Shown here: positions 54,999 to 63,668 of the stretch, piece after piece
Layout of the letters: each line of letters starts with the position of its first letter
Numbering within the stretch: the stretch's first letter is position 1
NCBI GenBank assembly: GCA_017051695.1
Contig: JAFIDK010000004.1
Coordinates: 180,401-244,400 of the forward strand
From: Algoriphagus aestuarii
Lineage (GTDB): Bacteria; Bacteroidota; Bacteroidia; Cytophagales; Cyclobacteriaceae
Direction: 5' to 3'
DNA length: 64,000 bases
Notes under the pieces: model-generated
Seen by the model: only the letters and a program-made list of their open reading frames with translations
Told to the model about the DNA's origin: nothing
Databases searched by the model: none
Program-made: the position numbers and the translations under genes

Positions 54999-57425
54999 TC
55001 ACTCACTTTTAATACTTTTCACCGGATCAGCCCACGCTGCTTTCAATGATTGTGACATTACCGTAATTCCGGCAATCAAACCAGCTATTAGTCCTGCCCA
55101 TAAAAAGACTGTCCAGCCGATTCCGATTTTGTAGGCAAAATCTTCCAGCCAACTATCCATTCCAAACCAAGATATCGGAACAGCGATCACAAAACCGATT
55201 AAAACCAGTTTCATAAAATCTTTGCCAAGAAGGATCAAAATATTATTGGTTTCAGCTCCCATCACTTTTCGGATTCCGATTTCACGGGTACGCTGTGCCG
55301 TAGCAAAGGTGGTTAAACCCAATAATCCAAGCACGGAGATCAAAACTGCCAAAGCTGAGAAGAAAGTAAAAATCGTTTTCACACGTTGCTCGGCTTCGTA
55401 TTGCCTATTAAATCCTTCATCTACGAATATGGGTTCGAAAGGAAATCCTGGATTTAAATCCGCCCATTCTGTTTTCAAATAGGCCAAAGTCTGATCCTTG
55501 GAAGAGGCATCCATCTTGATACTTACCTGATTGGAGCGATCCTGAGTGATCATAAATACAATAGGTACTATCGGTTGATGGAGGGATTCGAAGTGAAAGT
55601 TTTTCATCACACCTACTACAAATCCATTTCTACCGCCGTAATTAAATTTCTTTCCTATCGCTTCTTCAGGTGTAGCCCAACCGATGTCTCTAATGGCAAC
55701 TTCATTCAGCAAGAAAGCCTCTGAGGAATCACTGGCCATTTGAAAATCAAAATCTCTTCCGGCCACGATGGGAATCCCATAAGTTTTCACAAACTCATGT
55801 CCCACATGGATATCGGCAATTCTTACGTCCAATTGAGACATTTCCCCATTGACTTCTGCACTTCCTCCCTGAGAGTCCAATAGTCTTCCAGAAGGAACCC
55901 TACTGGAAATGGTCACTCCACTTATTCCAGGTTGATTGAGCAAACGATCTTTCAGAATTTGGTAGTTCTCTACAATTTTTGGACTGGCTGGTAAGACCAC
56001 AATATCCTCTTTTTGGAAACCCAAATCTTTGGATTGCATAAAGTCCAATTGTCTGACAACGACAATTACTGCGACAATCAGAATAACCGAAATCGCAAAT
56101 TGACCTACTACCAATACAGACCTGAAATTCTCATGACCTTTACCTGCTTTAAAAGTTCCTTTTAACACTTTGGAAGGTGAAAAACCAGAAAGGAATAATG
56201 CTGGATAACTTCCAGCCAACAAGCCAACACCTATTGCCAACCCTATCAAGCCCAATAAATACTCCGGGTTTTGGATAAAGTTGAGGCTTAGTTGCTTTTG
56301 GGTGAAGTCTGAAAAAAGAGGAAGGAACAAATAAACCAAAACCACCGAAATCAGCAGGGAAATAAAAGTCATCACAAAAGATTCTCCCATGAATTGATTA
56401 ACTAATCTGCTACGGTCCGCTCCCATTACTTTTCTGAGGCCAACTTCCATGGATCTCAATGAAGATCTGGCAGTGGACAAGTTCATGAAATTGATACAAG
56501 CAATCAATAAAATGAAAAGTGCTACTGCAAAATAAACATAGACGTAATCGATGTTTCCATTTGCCTCTATTTCTGAATCCAAATTAGAGTAGAGGTGAAT
56601 GTCTTCAATCGGCCATAAGTGTAGTGCAGTTGTTTTGGATCTTGGGATTCCAGATTGCGCTTCACTCATATTTCTGTCAATCAAAGCTGGCAATTGTGCC
56701 TCCAGTGCTTTATAATCATACCCTTCTTTCAGCAAAACGTAGGTAGAGAAATTATTTCCTCCAAAGTTTTGCATAAATGCTTCCAGTCCTCCATAAAACT
56801 GGATTACTGGGTTCATGGTCGCTATAAAATCAGGATGCATATGAGTATTGTCCGGAATATTCTCGAATACCCCTCTCACTTGGAATGTTAAAGTCATCCC
56901 TTGTATTTCGCCTATTAGTTCCTTTCCTACGGCTGGAGAATCACCAAAATACTTTTTGGCCATATCCTCCGAAATCAATACCCCATCCCCTGACTCCAAT
57001 CCTACTTTGGGATCTCCTTCGACCATGTTCCAAGAGAACACATCAAATACTTCAGGGTCTGCAAAGAAAAAATTATCCTCCATAAAGGAATTTTCTCCAT
57101 TTCTGATCAGTAAGCCGTTATTGGTCAGCCTGACTACTCCCTCCACCTGATCCCCAAAATCAGATTTGATTAATGGACCAAAAGGTGCTGCCACATGACC
57201 TAAATGTAAACTCACCTCTCCGTCAGCATTGTACCAATTCCTAGATACCCTAAAAATTCGATCTGATTTGGAATGGTAGGTATCGTAGCTCAATTCATGT
57301 TGGACAAACAAAAAAATCAGAATACTTACCGCCATTCCGATAGACAATCCCAAAATATTTATAAATACATATAGCGGATTTTTCTTCGCGTTTCTAAATA
57401 CGATTTTGAAGTAATTTTTAAACAT
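54999..57425 (-). CDS. FtsX/MacB-type ABC permease 12
   Basis: 808 residues. Begins MFKNYFKIVFRN. First coupling motif MEVGLRKVMGAD, second REIGIRKVMGAE (Arg and Glu variants), C-terminus DPVKSIKSE. It lies 70 bp after the DUF2807 gene 57496-58185, whose module 6 promoter it probably shares. Confidence 0.95.
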   Translation of the reverse strand: MFKNYFKIVFRNAKKNPLYVFINILGLSIGMAVSILIFLFVQHELSYDTYHSKSDRIFRVSRNWYNADGEVSLHLGHVAAPFGPLIKSDFGDQVEGVVRLTNNGLLIRNGENSFMEDNFFFADPEVFDVFSWNMVEGDPKVGLESGDGVLISEDMAKKYFGDSPAVGKELIGEIQGMTLTFQVRGVFENIPDNTHMHPDFIATMNPVIQFYGGLEAFMQNFGGNNFSTYVLLKEGYDYKALEAQLPALIDRNMSEAQSGIPRSKTTALHLWPIEDIHLYSNLDSEIEANGNIDYVYVYFAVALFILLIACINFMNLSTARSSLRSMEVGLRKVMGADRSRLVNQFMGESFVMTFISLLISVVLVYLFLPLFSDFTQKQLSLNFIQNPEYLLGLIGLAIGVGLLAGSYPALFLSGFSPSKVLKGTFKAGKGHENFRSVLVVGQFAISVILIVAVIVVVRQLDFMQSKDLGFQKEDIVVLPASPKIVENYQILKDRLLNQPGISGVTISSRVPSGRLLDSQGGSAEVNGEMSQLDVRIADIHVGHEFVKTYGIPIVAGRDFDFQMASDSSEAFLLNEVAIRDIGWATPEEAIGKKFNYGGRNGFVVGVMKNFHFESLHQPIVPIVFMITQDRSNQVSIKMDASSKDQTLAYLKTEWADLNPGFPFEPIFVDEGFNRQYEAEQRVKTIFTFFSALAVLISVLGLLGLTTFATAQRTREIGIRKVMGAETNNILILLGKDFMKLVLIGFVIAVPISWFGMDSWLEDFAYKIGIGWTVFLWAGLIAGLIAGITVMSQSLKAAWADPVKSIKSE

Positions 57426-57495
57426 ATCGGGATTAGGTTAGGGTGAAAAAAAGTTTGACCTGATGGAGAGTCCATCAAGTCAATCTTTAGCCTTG

Positions 57496-58185
57496 TTATT
57501 TTCTGATGATTCTTGCTGAACCAGAACTTCCAATGGATTGGCTGGTTGGATTTCCTTTGATATATACATTTCCAGATCCAGAAGCGCCTACCTTCAGGTC
57601 TCCAGTCACTCCTATTGAAGTAGCACCTGAACCTGATTTTCCGATTTTCACATCTTCTGCCATCAAGTCCAAAGCATCAAATGAACCGGAACCTGACTGT
57701 CCGATATTTGCTGTTTCACAAGATCCTCCGGCAATGATCACTTTTCCGGATCCGCTCATTCCCACATTAAGAGATCTGGTATCGAGTTCTTTCATATGAA
57801 TATTTCCAGAACCTGAAGTTCCAATAGAAAATGTACGAGCTTCAATATCAGAATCTACCGTCATGGTGCCGGATCCACTCAGGCCTAATGCCACTAATTC
57901 TCGGACTGTCACGTAAGCAGTAAAATCAACATCCCTATACCTTCCTTTTTCCAGCTTGATTTCCAGTTTTCCATCCTCCACTTCAGTGATTACTTTTGAC
58001 AGGTCAAAACCATGGGACACTAGTTTTACTTCATCTTTATCACCAAGCGTGACCACCACATCCCAGGAACCTGAAGTTCCTACTCTATTAAAATCACCCG
58101 GTGTTCTTGTTTCAGTTTGGGCTTGGGCAGTCGTTCCCATCAAAAAAAACAGGAATACAAAACCATAAATCGTTGAAAGCTTCAT
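57496..58185 (-). CDS. DUF2807 (head GIN domain) secreted protein 2
   Basis: 229 residues with a cleavable signal peptide (MKLSTIYGF to about TAQAQ). The mature start PGDFNRVGTSGSWDVVV closely parallels protein 1, and seven GSG turns recur through the domain. The two are clear paralogues. First gene of a two-gene unit with permease 12, directly preceded by module 6. Function is unknown; it is predicted in the periplasm or at the surface. Confidence 0.87.
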   Translation of the reverse strand: MKLSTIYGFVFLFFLMGTTAQAQTETRTPGDFNRVGTSGSWDVVVTLGDKDEVKLVSHGFDLSKVITEVEDGKLEIKLEKGRYRDVDFTAYVTVRELVALGLSGSGTMTVDSDIEARTFSIGTSGSGNIHMKELDTRSLNVGMSGSGKVIIAGGSCETANIGQSGSGSFDALDLMAEDVKIGKSGSGATSIGVTGDLKVGASGSGNVYIKGNPTSQSIGSSGSARIIRK

Positions 58186-58218
58186 AATAATTTTTGTTCA
58201 GTTGGTCTACTTTTCTAT

Positions 58219-58322
58219 TCCAGAGACTGTGCCAAGCACCAAAAAAGGCCTTTAATCACTTAAAAGGCCTTCTTTAAATAAAATTTTGTCCGAACAGCTT
58301 GATTTTTGACCGCAGGCGAACA
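58219..58322 (-). promoter_or_regulatory. TGGCAY promoter box plus operator (module 6)
   Basis: Minus strand TGGCAC-agtct-CTGGA at 58234 down to 58219, about 34 bp before the DUF2807 start. Half-sites on the plus strand: ccgaaca 58290-58296 (displaced 6 bp toward the promoter relative to the others), tgaccgc 58307-58313, gcgaaca 58316-58322. The second and third keep the common distance from TGGCAC. Confidence 0.7.
58241..58271 (-). terminator. Terminator of permease 13, inside module 6
   Basis: 11-bp stem with one bulge (58245-58255 with 58260-58271), followed on the minus strand by six T. Lies between the operator and the TGGCAC box of the next operon. Confidence 0.8.
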
Positions 58323-58338
58323 AATAAACTCCTAGTAA

Positions 58339-60759
58339 TTATTCACTCTTGAGGCTTTTTACTGGATTCACAATTGCCGCACTGATGGCTTGATAACTCA
58401 CGGTCAGTAAAGCAATGACCAATGTCAGGATTCCAGCTACCAAAAACACATAAATCCCCAGGTCAATTTTGAAAGCAAAAGAGTCCAGCCAGCCATCCAT
58501 CGCAAACCAGGCGATTGGCACAGCAAACAGGAAAGCTATTGCAACCAGCTTCGCAAAATTCAAGGAAAGCAAAAGCACAATGTTACCTACGGAAGCCCCA
58601 AGCACCTTTCTTACACCGATTTCTTTGGTTCGGAGAAAAGCCGTATAAGCCGCCAATCCAAACAAGCCAATACATGCTATCAGGATAGCCAGGATTGAAA
58701 AGACGCCCAGTATTTTACTGGAGGTTCGCTCGTTTTTATAAAGTTCCGCCAGGCTATTGTCCAAGAAATAATAAGAAAGCGGAAGACCATCGGAAAGATT
58801 CGCCCATTTCTCTTCTATCGCTCCCAAAACTTCATTCTGACGATTACTTTCATATCTGATCGCCAGTGTATTGGTAAATCCCGCTGGGTTTTTGGTATTG
58901 AAGATTGCCAACGGAGTCACCACCGTATGCAGGGATTCAAAATTAAAATCCTCGACCACTCCCACTACTGTCAATTCAGAAGTCACATTTTCTCCATTGA
59001 TATTATTGGTGGTCATCAGGTGTTGTCCTAAGGGATTTTCATCGCCAAAAAACACTTTTACAGCTGACCTATTTAAGATCAAAGAAAGAGAATCATTGAA
59101 ATTTTCATCAAAAACACGTCCCTCTAAGGCTTCTATTTTGATGGTACTAAAAAAATCCGCCTCTGCCGCAAATCCTTTAGTGGTCAATACATCTCCTCCA
59201 CCAGGTTTGGTAAACTGAACTCCAAAAGTTCCCTGACCCGGCATGGTACTCGTTTTTCCCGCGGAAATCACGCCAGGTAAATTTTCTATCTCTTGCTTTA
59301 AAGCATTATGGTTATCCTGATTCCCAAAACGCTGTAAGACCAATACATTTTCCTTATTGAAGCCCAAACTCGTGGATTGGATAAAATTGATCTGGTCATT
59401 GATGATCAAGGTTCCTGAAATCAATACAATGGCGATTCCGAATTGGAAAACCACCAATCCATTTCTTAGCCAGTTTCCCTTGCTAGTATTTAATTTACCT
59501 TTCAGGATGCTGATGGTATTGAATTTTGAGATATGAAATGCCGGATAATACCCTGCCAGCAAACCAACTACCACACCAAAAAGCAGCAGCAATGGGATTG
59601 CCGAAATCATGGCGTTGAAATCAAAAACCAGTGATTTTTGTGCGAGGTTATTGAAAAACGGAACTGCAAAACTCACCAATACAATTCCAATCAACAGGCT
59701 TATAAAAGTCAACAAAACAGCTTCCAGCAAAAACTGGGTGATGATCTGTTTTCTATCTGAACCCATCGCCTTTCTTACCCCCACTTCTTTGGCTCGATCC
59801 GCTGATCTCGCGGTAGCTAAGTTGATAAAATTAATACAGGCCAAAACGAGGATAAAAGCAGCAATGGAAATAAAAATATAGACGTATAAATAATTGCCGT
59901 TTGCCTTAATTTCTGCTTCCAGATTGGAATGCAAATGGATATCTGCAATGGGCTGTAGAAAATAATGATACCCATTTCCCGCTGCGGTATAATCCGCATA
60001 ACTCACTCCTAGATTTCTCTCAATCTGCCCTGAAGCATACTTGGTCACCAAGGCCGGAATCTCGTTCTCTACATCTTTCGGCGCTACATTCGGATCAATC
60101 TTCAAATAGGTATGCGCTGCAAATGAGGTGTAATTTTCCTGGTCGATAAATGGAAATGAGGAGCTGGAAACCAGGTAATCCAACTTCATATGGGAGTTCT
60201 GGGGTATGTCTTTTACCACCCCGGTAATTTCATATTCTGCTTGCCCCTGCTTGATGGTCTTACCGATTGCGGACTGGCCTTTGAATATTTTTTGCGAAGC
60301 AGTTTCTGAAATAACAACCGTATTTGGCTCTGCCAAAGCTGTTTCCTTATTTCCTTGCAAAAGGACAAAATCAAAGACATTGAAAAAATTGGAATCTACA
60401 GCTGCCACAAAATCCTCCTCATAAGGTGTGTCTTCAAAGCTGATGATATTTCCGGTTCCGAAATAAAAGATCCGGGTAGCTTCCTCCACTCCTTTGATCT
60501 CCTCTTGCATTGCCTCGGCAAAACTGTGAGGAATAATGGAATAGAAATTCACATGATCCGGATAAATCCGCTCCAAGGCAACCCGGTGAATCTGTTCATG
60601 ATTGGGGATAAACTTATCATAAGAAAGCTCATCTTTCACATGAAGCATGATCAGCATGCAGCATAAAAACCCTAAGGTCAATCCCAGCACATTGATAATG
60701 GAATAGACCTTGTTTTTCTGGAGATTTCTGAGGGCAATCTTGAGGTAATTTTTAAACAT
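58339..60759 (-). CDS. FtsX/MacB-type ABC permease 13
   Basis: 806 residues. Begins MFKNYLKIALRN. First coupling motif KEVGVRKAMGSD, second KEIGVRKVLGAS, C-terminus NPVKSLKSE. No TGGCAY module upstream. The 292-bp gap to permease 14 holds REP repeats, so it is either read through from permease 14 or has an unseen promoter. Confidence 0.95.
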   Translation of the reverse strand: MFKNYLKIALRNLQKNKVYSIINVLGLTLGFLCCMLIMLHVKDELSYDKFIPNHEQIHRVALERIYPDHVNFYSIIPHSFAEAMQEEIKGVEEATRIFYFGTGNIISFEDTPYEEDFVAAVDSNFFNVFDFVLLQGNKETALAEPNTVVISETASQKIFKGQSAIGKTIKQGQAEYEITGVVKDIPQNSHMKLDYLVSSSSFPFIDQENYTSFAAHTYLKIDPNVAPKDVENEIPALVTKYASGQIERNLGVSYADYTAAGNGYHYFLQPIADIHLHSNLEAEIKANGNYLYVYIFISIAAFILVLACINFINLATARSADRAKEVGVRKAMGSDRKQIITQFLLEAVLLTFISLLIGIVLVSFAVPFFNNLAQKSLVFDFNAMISAIPLLLLFGVVVGLLAGYYPAFHISKFNTISILKGKLNTSKGNWLRNGLVVFQFGIAIVLISGTLIINDQINFIQSTSLGFNKENVLVLQRFGNQDNHNALKQEIENLPGVISAGKTSTMPGQGTFGVQFTKPGGGDVLTTKGFAAEADFFSTIKIEALEGRVFDENFNDSLSLILNRSAVKVFFGDENPLGQHLMTTNNINGENVTSELTVVGVVEDFNFESLHTVVTPLAIFNTKNPAGFTNTLAIRYESNRQNEVLGAIEEKWANLSDGLPLSYYFLDNSLAELYKNERTSSKILGVFSILAILIACIGLFGLAAYTAFLRTKEIGVRKVLGASVGNIVLLLSLNFAKLVAIAFLFAVPIAWFAMDGWLDSFAFKIDLGIYVFLVAGILTLVIALLTVSYQAISAAIVNPVKSLKSE

Positions 60760-60824
60760 AGCGCTGGGGTTTGGGGCTGTTAATTTCTCAAATCTATTCT
60801 TATTTCATTCTCTGGCTATTTATT

Positions 60825-61023
60825 GGCCTACGTGGCAATCTAGAAATTAATAGAACTTACTATTGGCGAGATTGCTTCGCTCCTTCGCCACTCGCAATGA
60901 CGATCAAAACTCATTATTCGAACGTCATTGCGAGGAGGCCCAAAGGCCGACGTGGCAATCTAGAAATCTTTTGCACTAACTAGTTCGAGATTGCTTCGCC
61001 TCGTTCCTCGTCTCGCAATGACG
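60825..61023. repeat. CATTGCGAG-type REP elements, one and a half copies
   Basis: Complete unit 60924-61023 (gtcattgcgaggagg to cgcaatgacg) preceded by a copy missing its left arm (60825-60902). Each unit pairs gtcattgcgag with its reverse complement and an inner cgtggcaatct/agattgcttcg pair. Confidence 0.9.
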
Positions 61024-61051
61024 GCCTAAATCTTATATCCTACATCCTACC

Positions 61052-63457
61052 TCACTCGTCTTTGATAGAATCTACCGGATTAGACCAAGCAGCTTTTAAG
61101 GCCTGAGAACCTACTGTCAAAACCGCTATCAATAAAGTCAGTCCACCTGCTACCAAAAAAGATAGAACTGATAAACCGGCTTTATATGGAAACTCTTCTT
61201 GCCAACTTTGCATCGCAAACCAAGCCAGCGGAAATGCAAATACCATTGCGATTCCTACCATAATAATAAAATCTTTGCTGACCAAACTTAACAAGTTTGC
61301 GCTACTCGCACCAAGAACTTTTCGGATCCCAATCTCTTTGGCTCTTTGCTGAACTGTGTACGCTGCCAAACCAAATAAACCCAAGCAGGAAATCAGAATA
61401 GCCAGAATTCCTGCGATGGTGAATGCCTTGCTCAATTGCTGTTCGGATTGGTATTGAGAGGCAAATTTCTCATCCATGAAAAAGTAAGTAAATGGATTGC
61501 CAGGGAAGATTTCCTCATAAATAGATTGGATAGAAGCCAAATTATCCGCCATTTGATTGGGATCCACTACCAAAGAAAAGAACCCATCCGCCTGAGAAGG
61601 AAGGAAAATCATCGGGGAGATTTTCTCTCGCAAAGACAAATGATGATAATCCTTGACCACTCCTATCACTTCGAATGGATCACCCCAAAGGATGTTTTTA
61701 CCGATGGCATCTGCTGGACTTTCGAAGCCAAGTTCGCGCACCGAACTCTCATTTAGGATTAGCTTTTTGGCTGCACCCCAACCTTGTTCCGCATCAGCTT
61801 GGCTAAAATTCCTTCCAGCCACCAATTCAATTTCATAGGTTGGGATAAACTGATCGTCCATGATCATCATGGCGTAGTTTTTCTCCTTGTCTTCAGGTCT
61901 TGGAACCATCGGAGTGATCCCGCCAGCAGTAAAATTATAACTGATACCCGGAAGCGCGTTGGAAGCTCCCAATCCCTTTACAAAAGTCTGGGAAAGCAAA
62001 CTCTGCTTGAAGTTTGCCATTTTGTTTTTCTTGTTTTCCCCTACATCATCTGGCCCCTCCACGATGATCTTCTGATCCAGATTCATTCCCAGATTATTGT
62101 TCTGCATAAAGTTCAACTGATCCCTAATCACCAGCGTGCAAACAATAATCCCAATGGAAATCACAAACTGGAACACCACCATGCTCTTTTTCAGGATTTC
62201 GCTACTTGGAGCTTTGAATCTCAACTCAGATTTATGATCAAACCTGCCTGACAGGGCCACCACATAGAAACCGGAAATCAAAGCAAAGATACCGATCACT
62301 CCTACAAGCAAGATCCAGAAAACCGGTGTCTGGAAAGCTCCCATCCAAATTGATTTTCCAATAATTGACTCTGCGAGATTCTGTCCCAGATAGACCAAAG
62401 AAATACCGATCACTGTCGCAAAAACCATCAAAAGAATGGTTTCTACCATAAACTGTTCCGCCAATTGCCAGCTTTTGGCACCCAGCACTTTTCGCATTTT
62501 GATTTCCTTAATCCTAGTCAATATGCTGGCTGAGGATAGGTTCAGGTAATTCACATAGGCAATTCCCAAAATCAAAAAAGCCATGATGGCAAAAACCAAA
62601 ATGGTGGAAAGACTGCCATAAGAGGGCAAGGGATCGGAAATACTGGAACCTAAATGGATTTCCGGTAATGGCTGAAGAATAATGGAAACCTCCTCTGAAC
62701 CCGGATTCTTTCTGATGAAGTCTGTGATCTGCTGAGACAAATTTTCCGCATCCACTCCTGATTTACTTAAAGCAAAAAGATTCACAAATCCAGAATCCAC
62801 CCCATTTGGATCCGCCCAATCATTTCCTCCCCTATTTTTAGGATTTTCAAGCGTGTGTATTGACAAAAAGATATTGGCAGCCAAATCAGATCTGGCTGGA
62901 ATTTCAGCAAGTACACCTGTTACCGTAAAATCATGTTTTCCGAATTGATTGCTCAACGTAAAGGATTTACCCAAAGCATCTTCTTCGCCAAAGTATTTTT
63001 TAGCCAGTTCTTCAGTGATGACGGCAGTTTGTGAAGCACTTAAATCTGCAGTGCCTCGTAGAATTGGAAAAGAAAAATCCTCAAAAAAGCGACCTTCCAC
63101 ATAGTTGATTTCATTTTCTTTGAAAGCCAGATCCGTACCCGGAATAGCTATCAAACCTCCTCCTATAAATCCAGCTACACGATTCACTGCTTCCAAGTCC
63201 ACAAACTGATCTTTGAGAATAGTGGCATACCCTGGTGGTAAATAGATTTCCGCTTCTCCATTTCCTTCTACCACTACCACTCGATAAAGACGATCTTTAT
63301 TCGCGTGAAAATTATTATAGGTCCACTCAGTTGCCACAAAGGCGAACAAAGTCAAAAAAGTGACAAGTCCTAAAACTAGTCCTATGACATTGACGAAACT
63401 GAAAAGTCTCCTTTTCCGAAGACTACGAAAAGCAATTTTGAGGTAGTTTTTCCACAT
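61052..63457 (-). CDS. FtsX/MacB-type ABC permease 14
   Basis: 801 residues. Begins MWKNYLKIAFRSLRKRRLFSF. First coupling motif KEIKMRKVLGAK is the most deviant of the set (Lys replaces Gly); second KEIGIRKVLGAS. C-terminus NPVDSIKDE. Possibly followed by permease 13 as a unit. Module 7 lies upstream. Confidence 0.95.
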   Translation of the reverse strand: MWKNYLKIAFRSLRKRRLFSFVNVIGLVLGLVTFLTLFAFVATEWTYNNFHANKDRLYRVVVVEGNGEAEIYLPPGYATILKDQFVDLEAVNRVAGFIGGGLIAIPGTDLAFKENEINYVEGRFFEDFSFPILRGTADLSASQTAVITEELAKKYFGEEDALGKSFTLSNQFGKHDFTVTGVLAEIPARSDLAANIFLSIHTLENPKNRGGNDWADPNGVDSGFVNLFALSKSGVDAENLSQQITDFIRKNPGSEEVSIILQPLPEIHLGSSISDPLPSYGSLSTILVFAIMAFLILGIAYVNYLNLSSASILTRIKEIKMRKVLGAKSWQLAEQFMVETILLMVFATVIGISLVYLGQNLAESIIGKSIWMGAFQTPVFWILLVGVIGIFALISGFYVVALSGRFDHKSELRFKAPSSEILKKSMVVFQFVISIGIIVCTLVIRDQLNFMQNNNLGMNLDQKIIVEGPDDVGENKKNKMANFKQSLLSQTFVKGLGASNALPGISYNFTAGGITPMVPRPEDKEKNYAMMIMDDQFIPTYEIELVAGRNFSQADAEQGWGAAKKLILNESSVRELGFESPADAIGKNILWGDPFEVIGVVKDYHHLSLREKISPMIFLPSQADGFFSLVVDPNQMADNLASIQSIYEEIFPGNPFTYFFMDEKFASQYQSEQQLSKAFTIAGILAILISCLGLFGLAAYTVQQRAKEIGIRKVLGASSANLLSLVSKDFIIMVGIAMVFAFPLAWFAMQSWQEEFPYKAGLSVLSFLVAGGLTLLIAVLTVGSQALKAAWSNPVDSIKDE

Positions 63458-63553
63458 ACAGGATTCAATTTGGCTGATGAAGCTAAAAAAATGCAGAAAA
63501 GGATTTTACTCATACCAAAAGGCACAGGACATTTTCCAATCCGAACTTAAGAA

Positions 63554-63655
63554 ATCCACTTTCATGCCATCCAAAAAGCCTCAAATCAATGCTTTAGGGC
63601 AGTTTAAGCTAAAACTTTCTCAAAACTATCGGACAAAATTGTTCGCCTGCGGTCG
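63554..63655 (-). promoter_or_regulatory. TGGCAY promoter box plus operator (module 7)
   Basis: Minus strand TGGCAT-gaaag-TGGAT at 63569 down to 63554, 97 bp before permease 14. Half-sites on the plus strand: tcggaca 63629-63635, tgttcgc 63640-63646, gcggtcg 63649-63655. Spacing to the first half-site is 60. Confidence 0.75.
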
Positions 63656-63668
63656 AAGATACTCGAAC

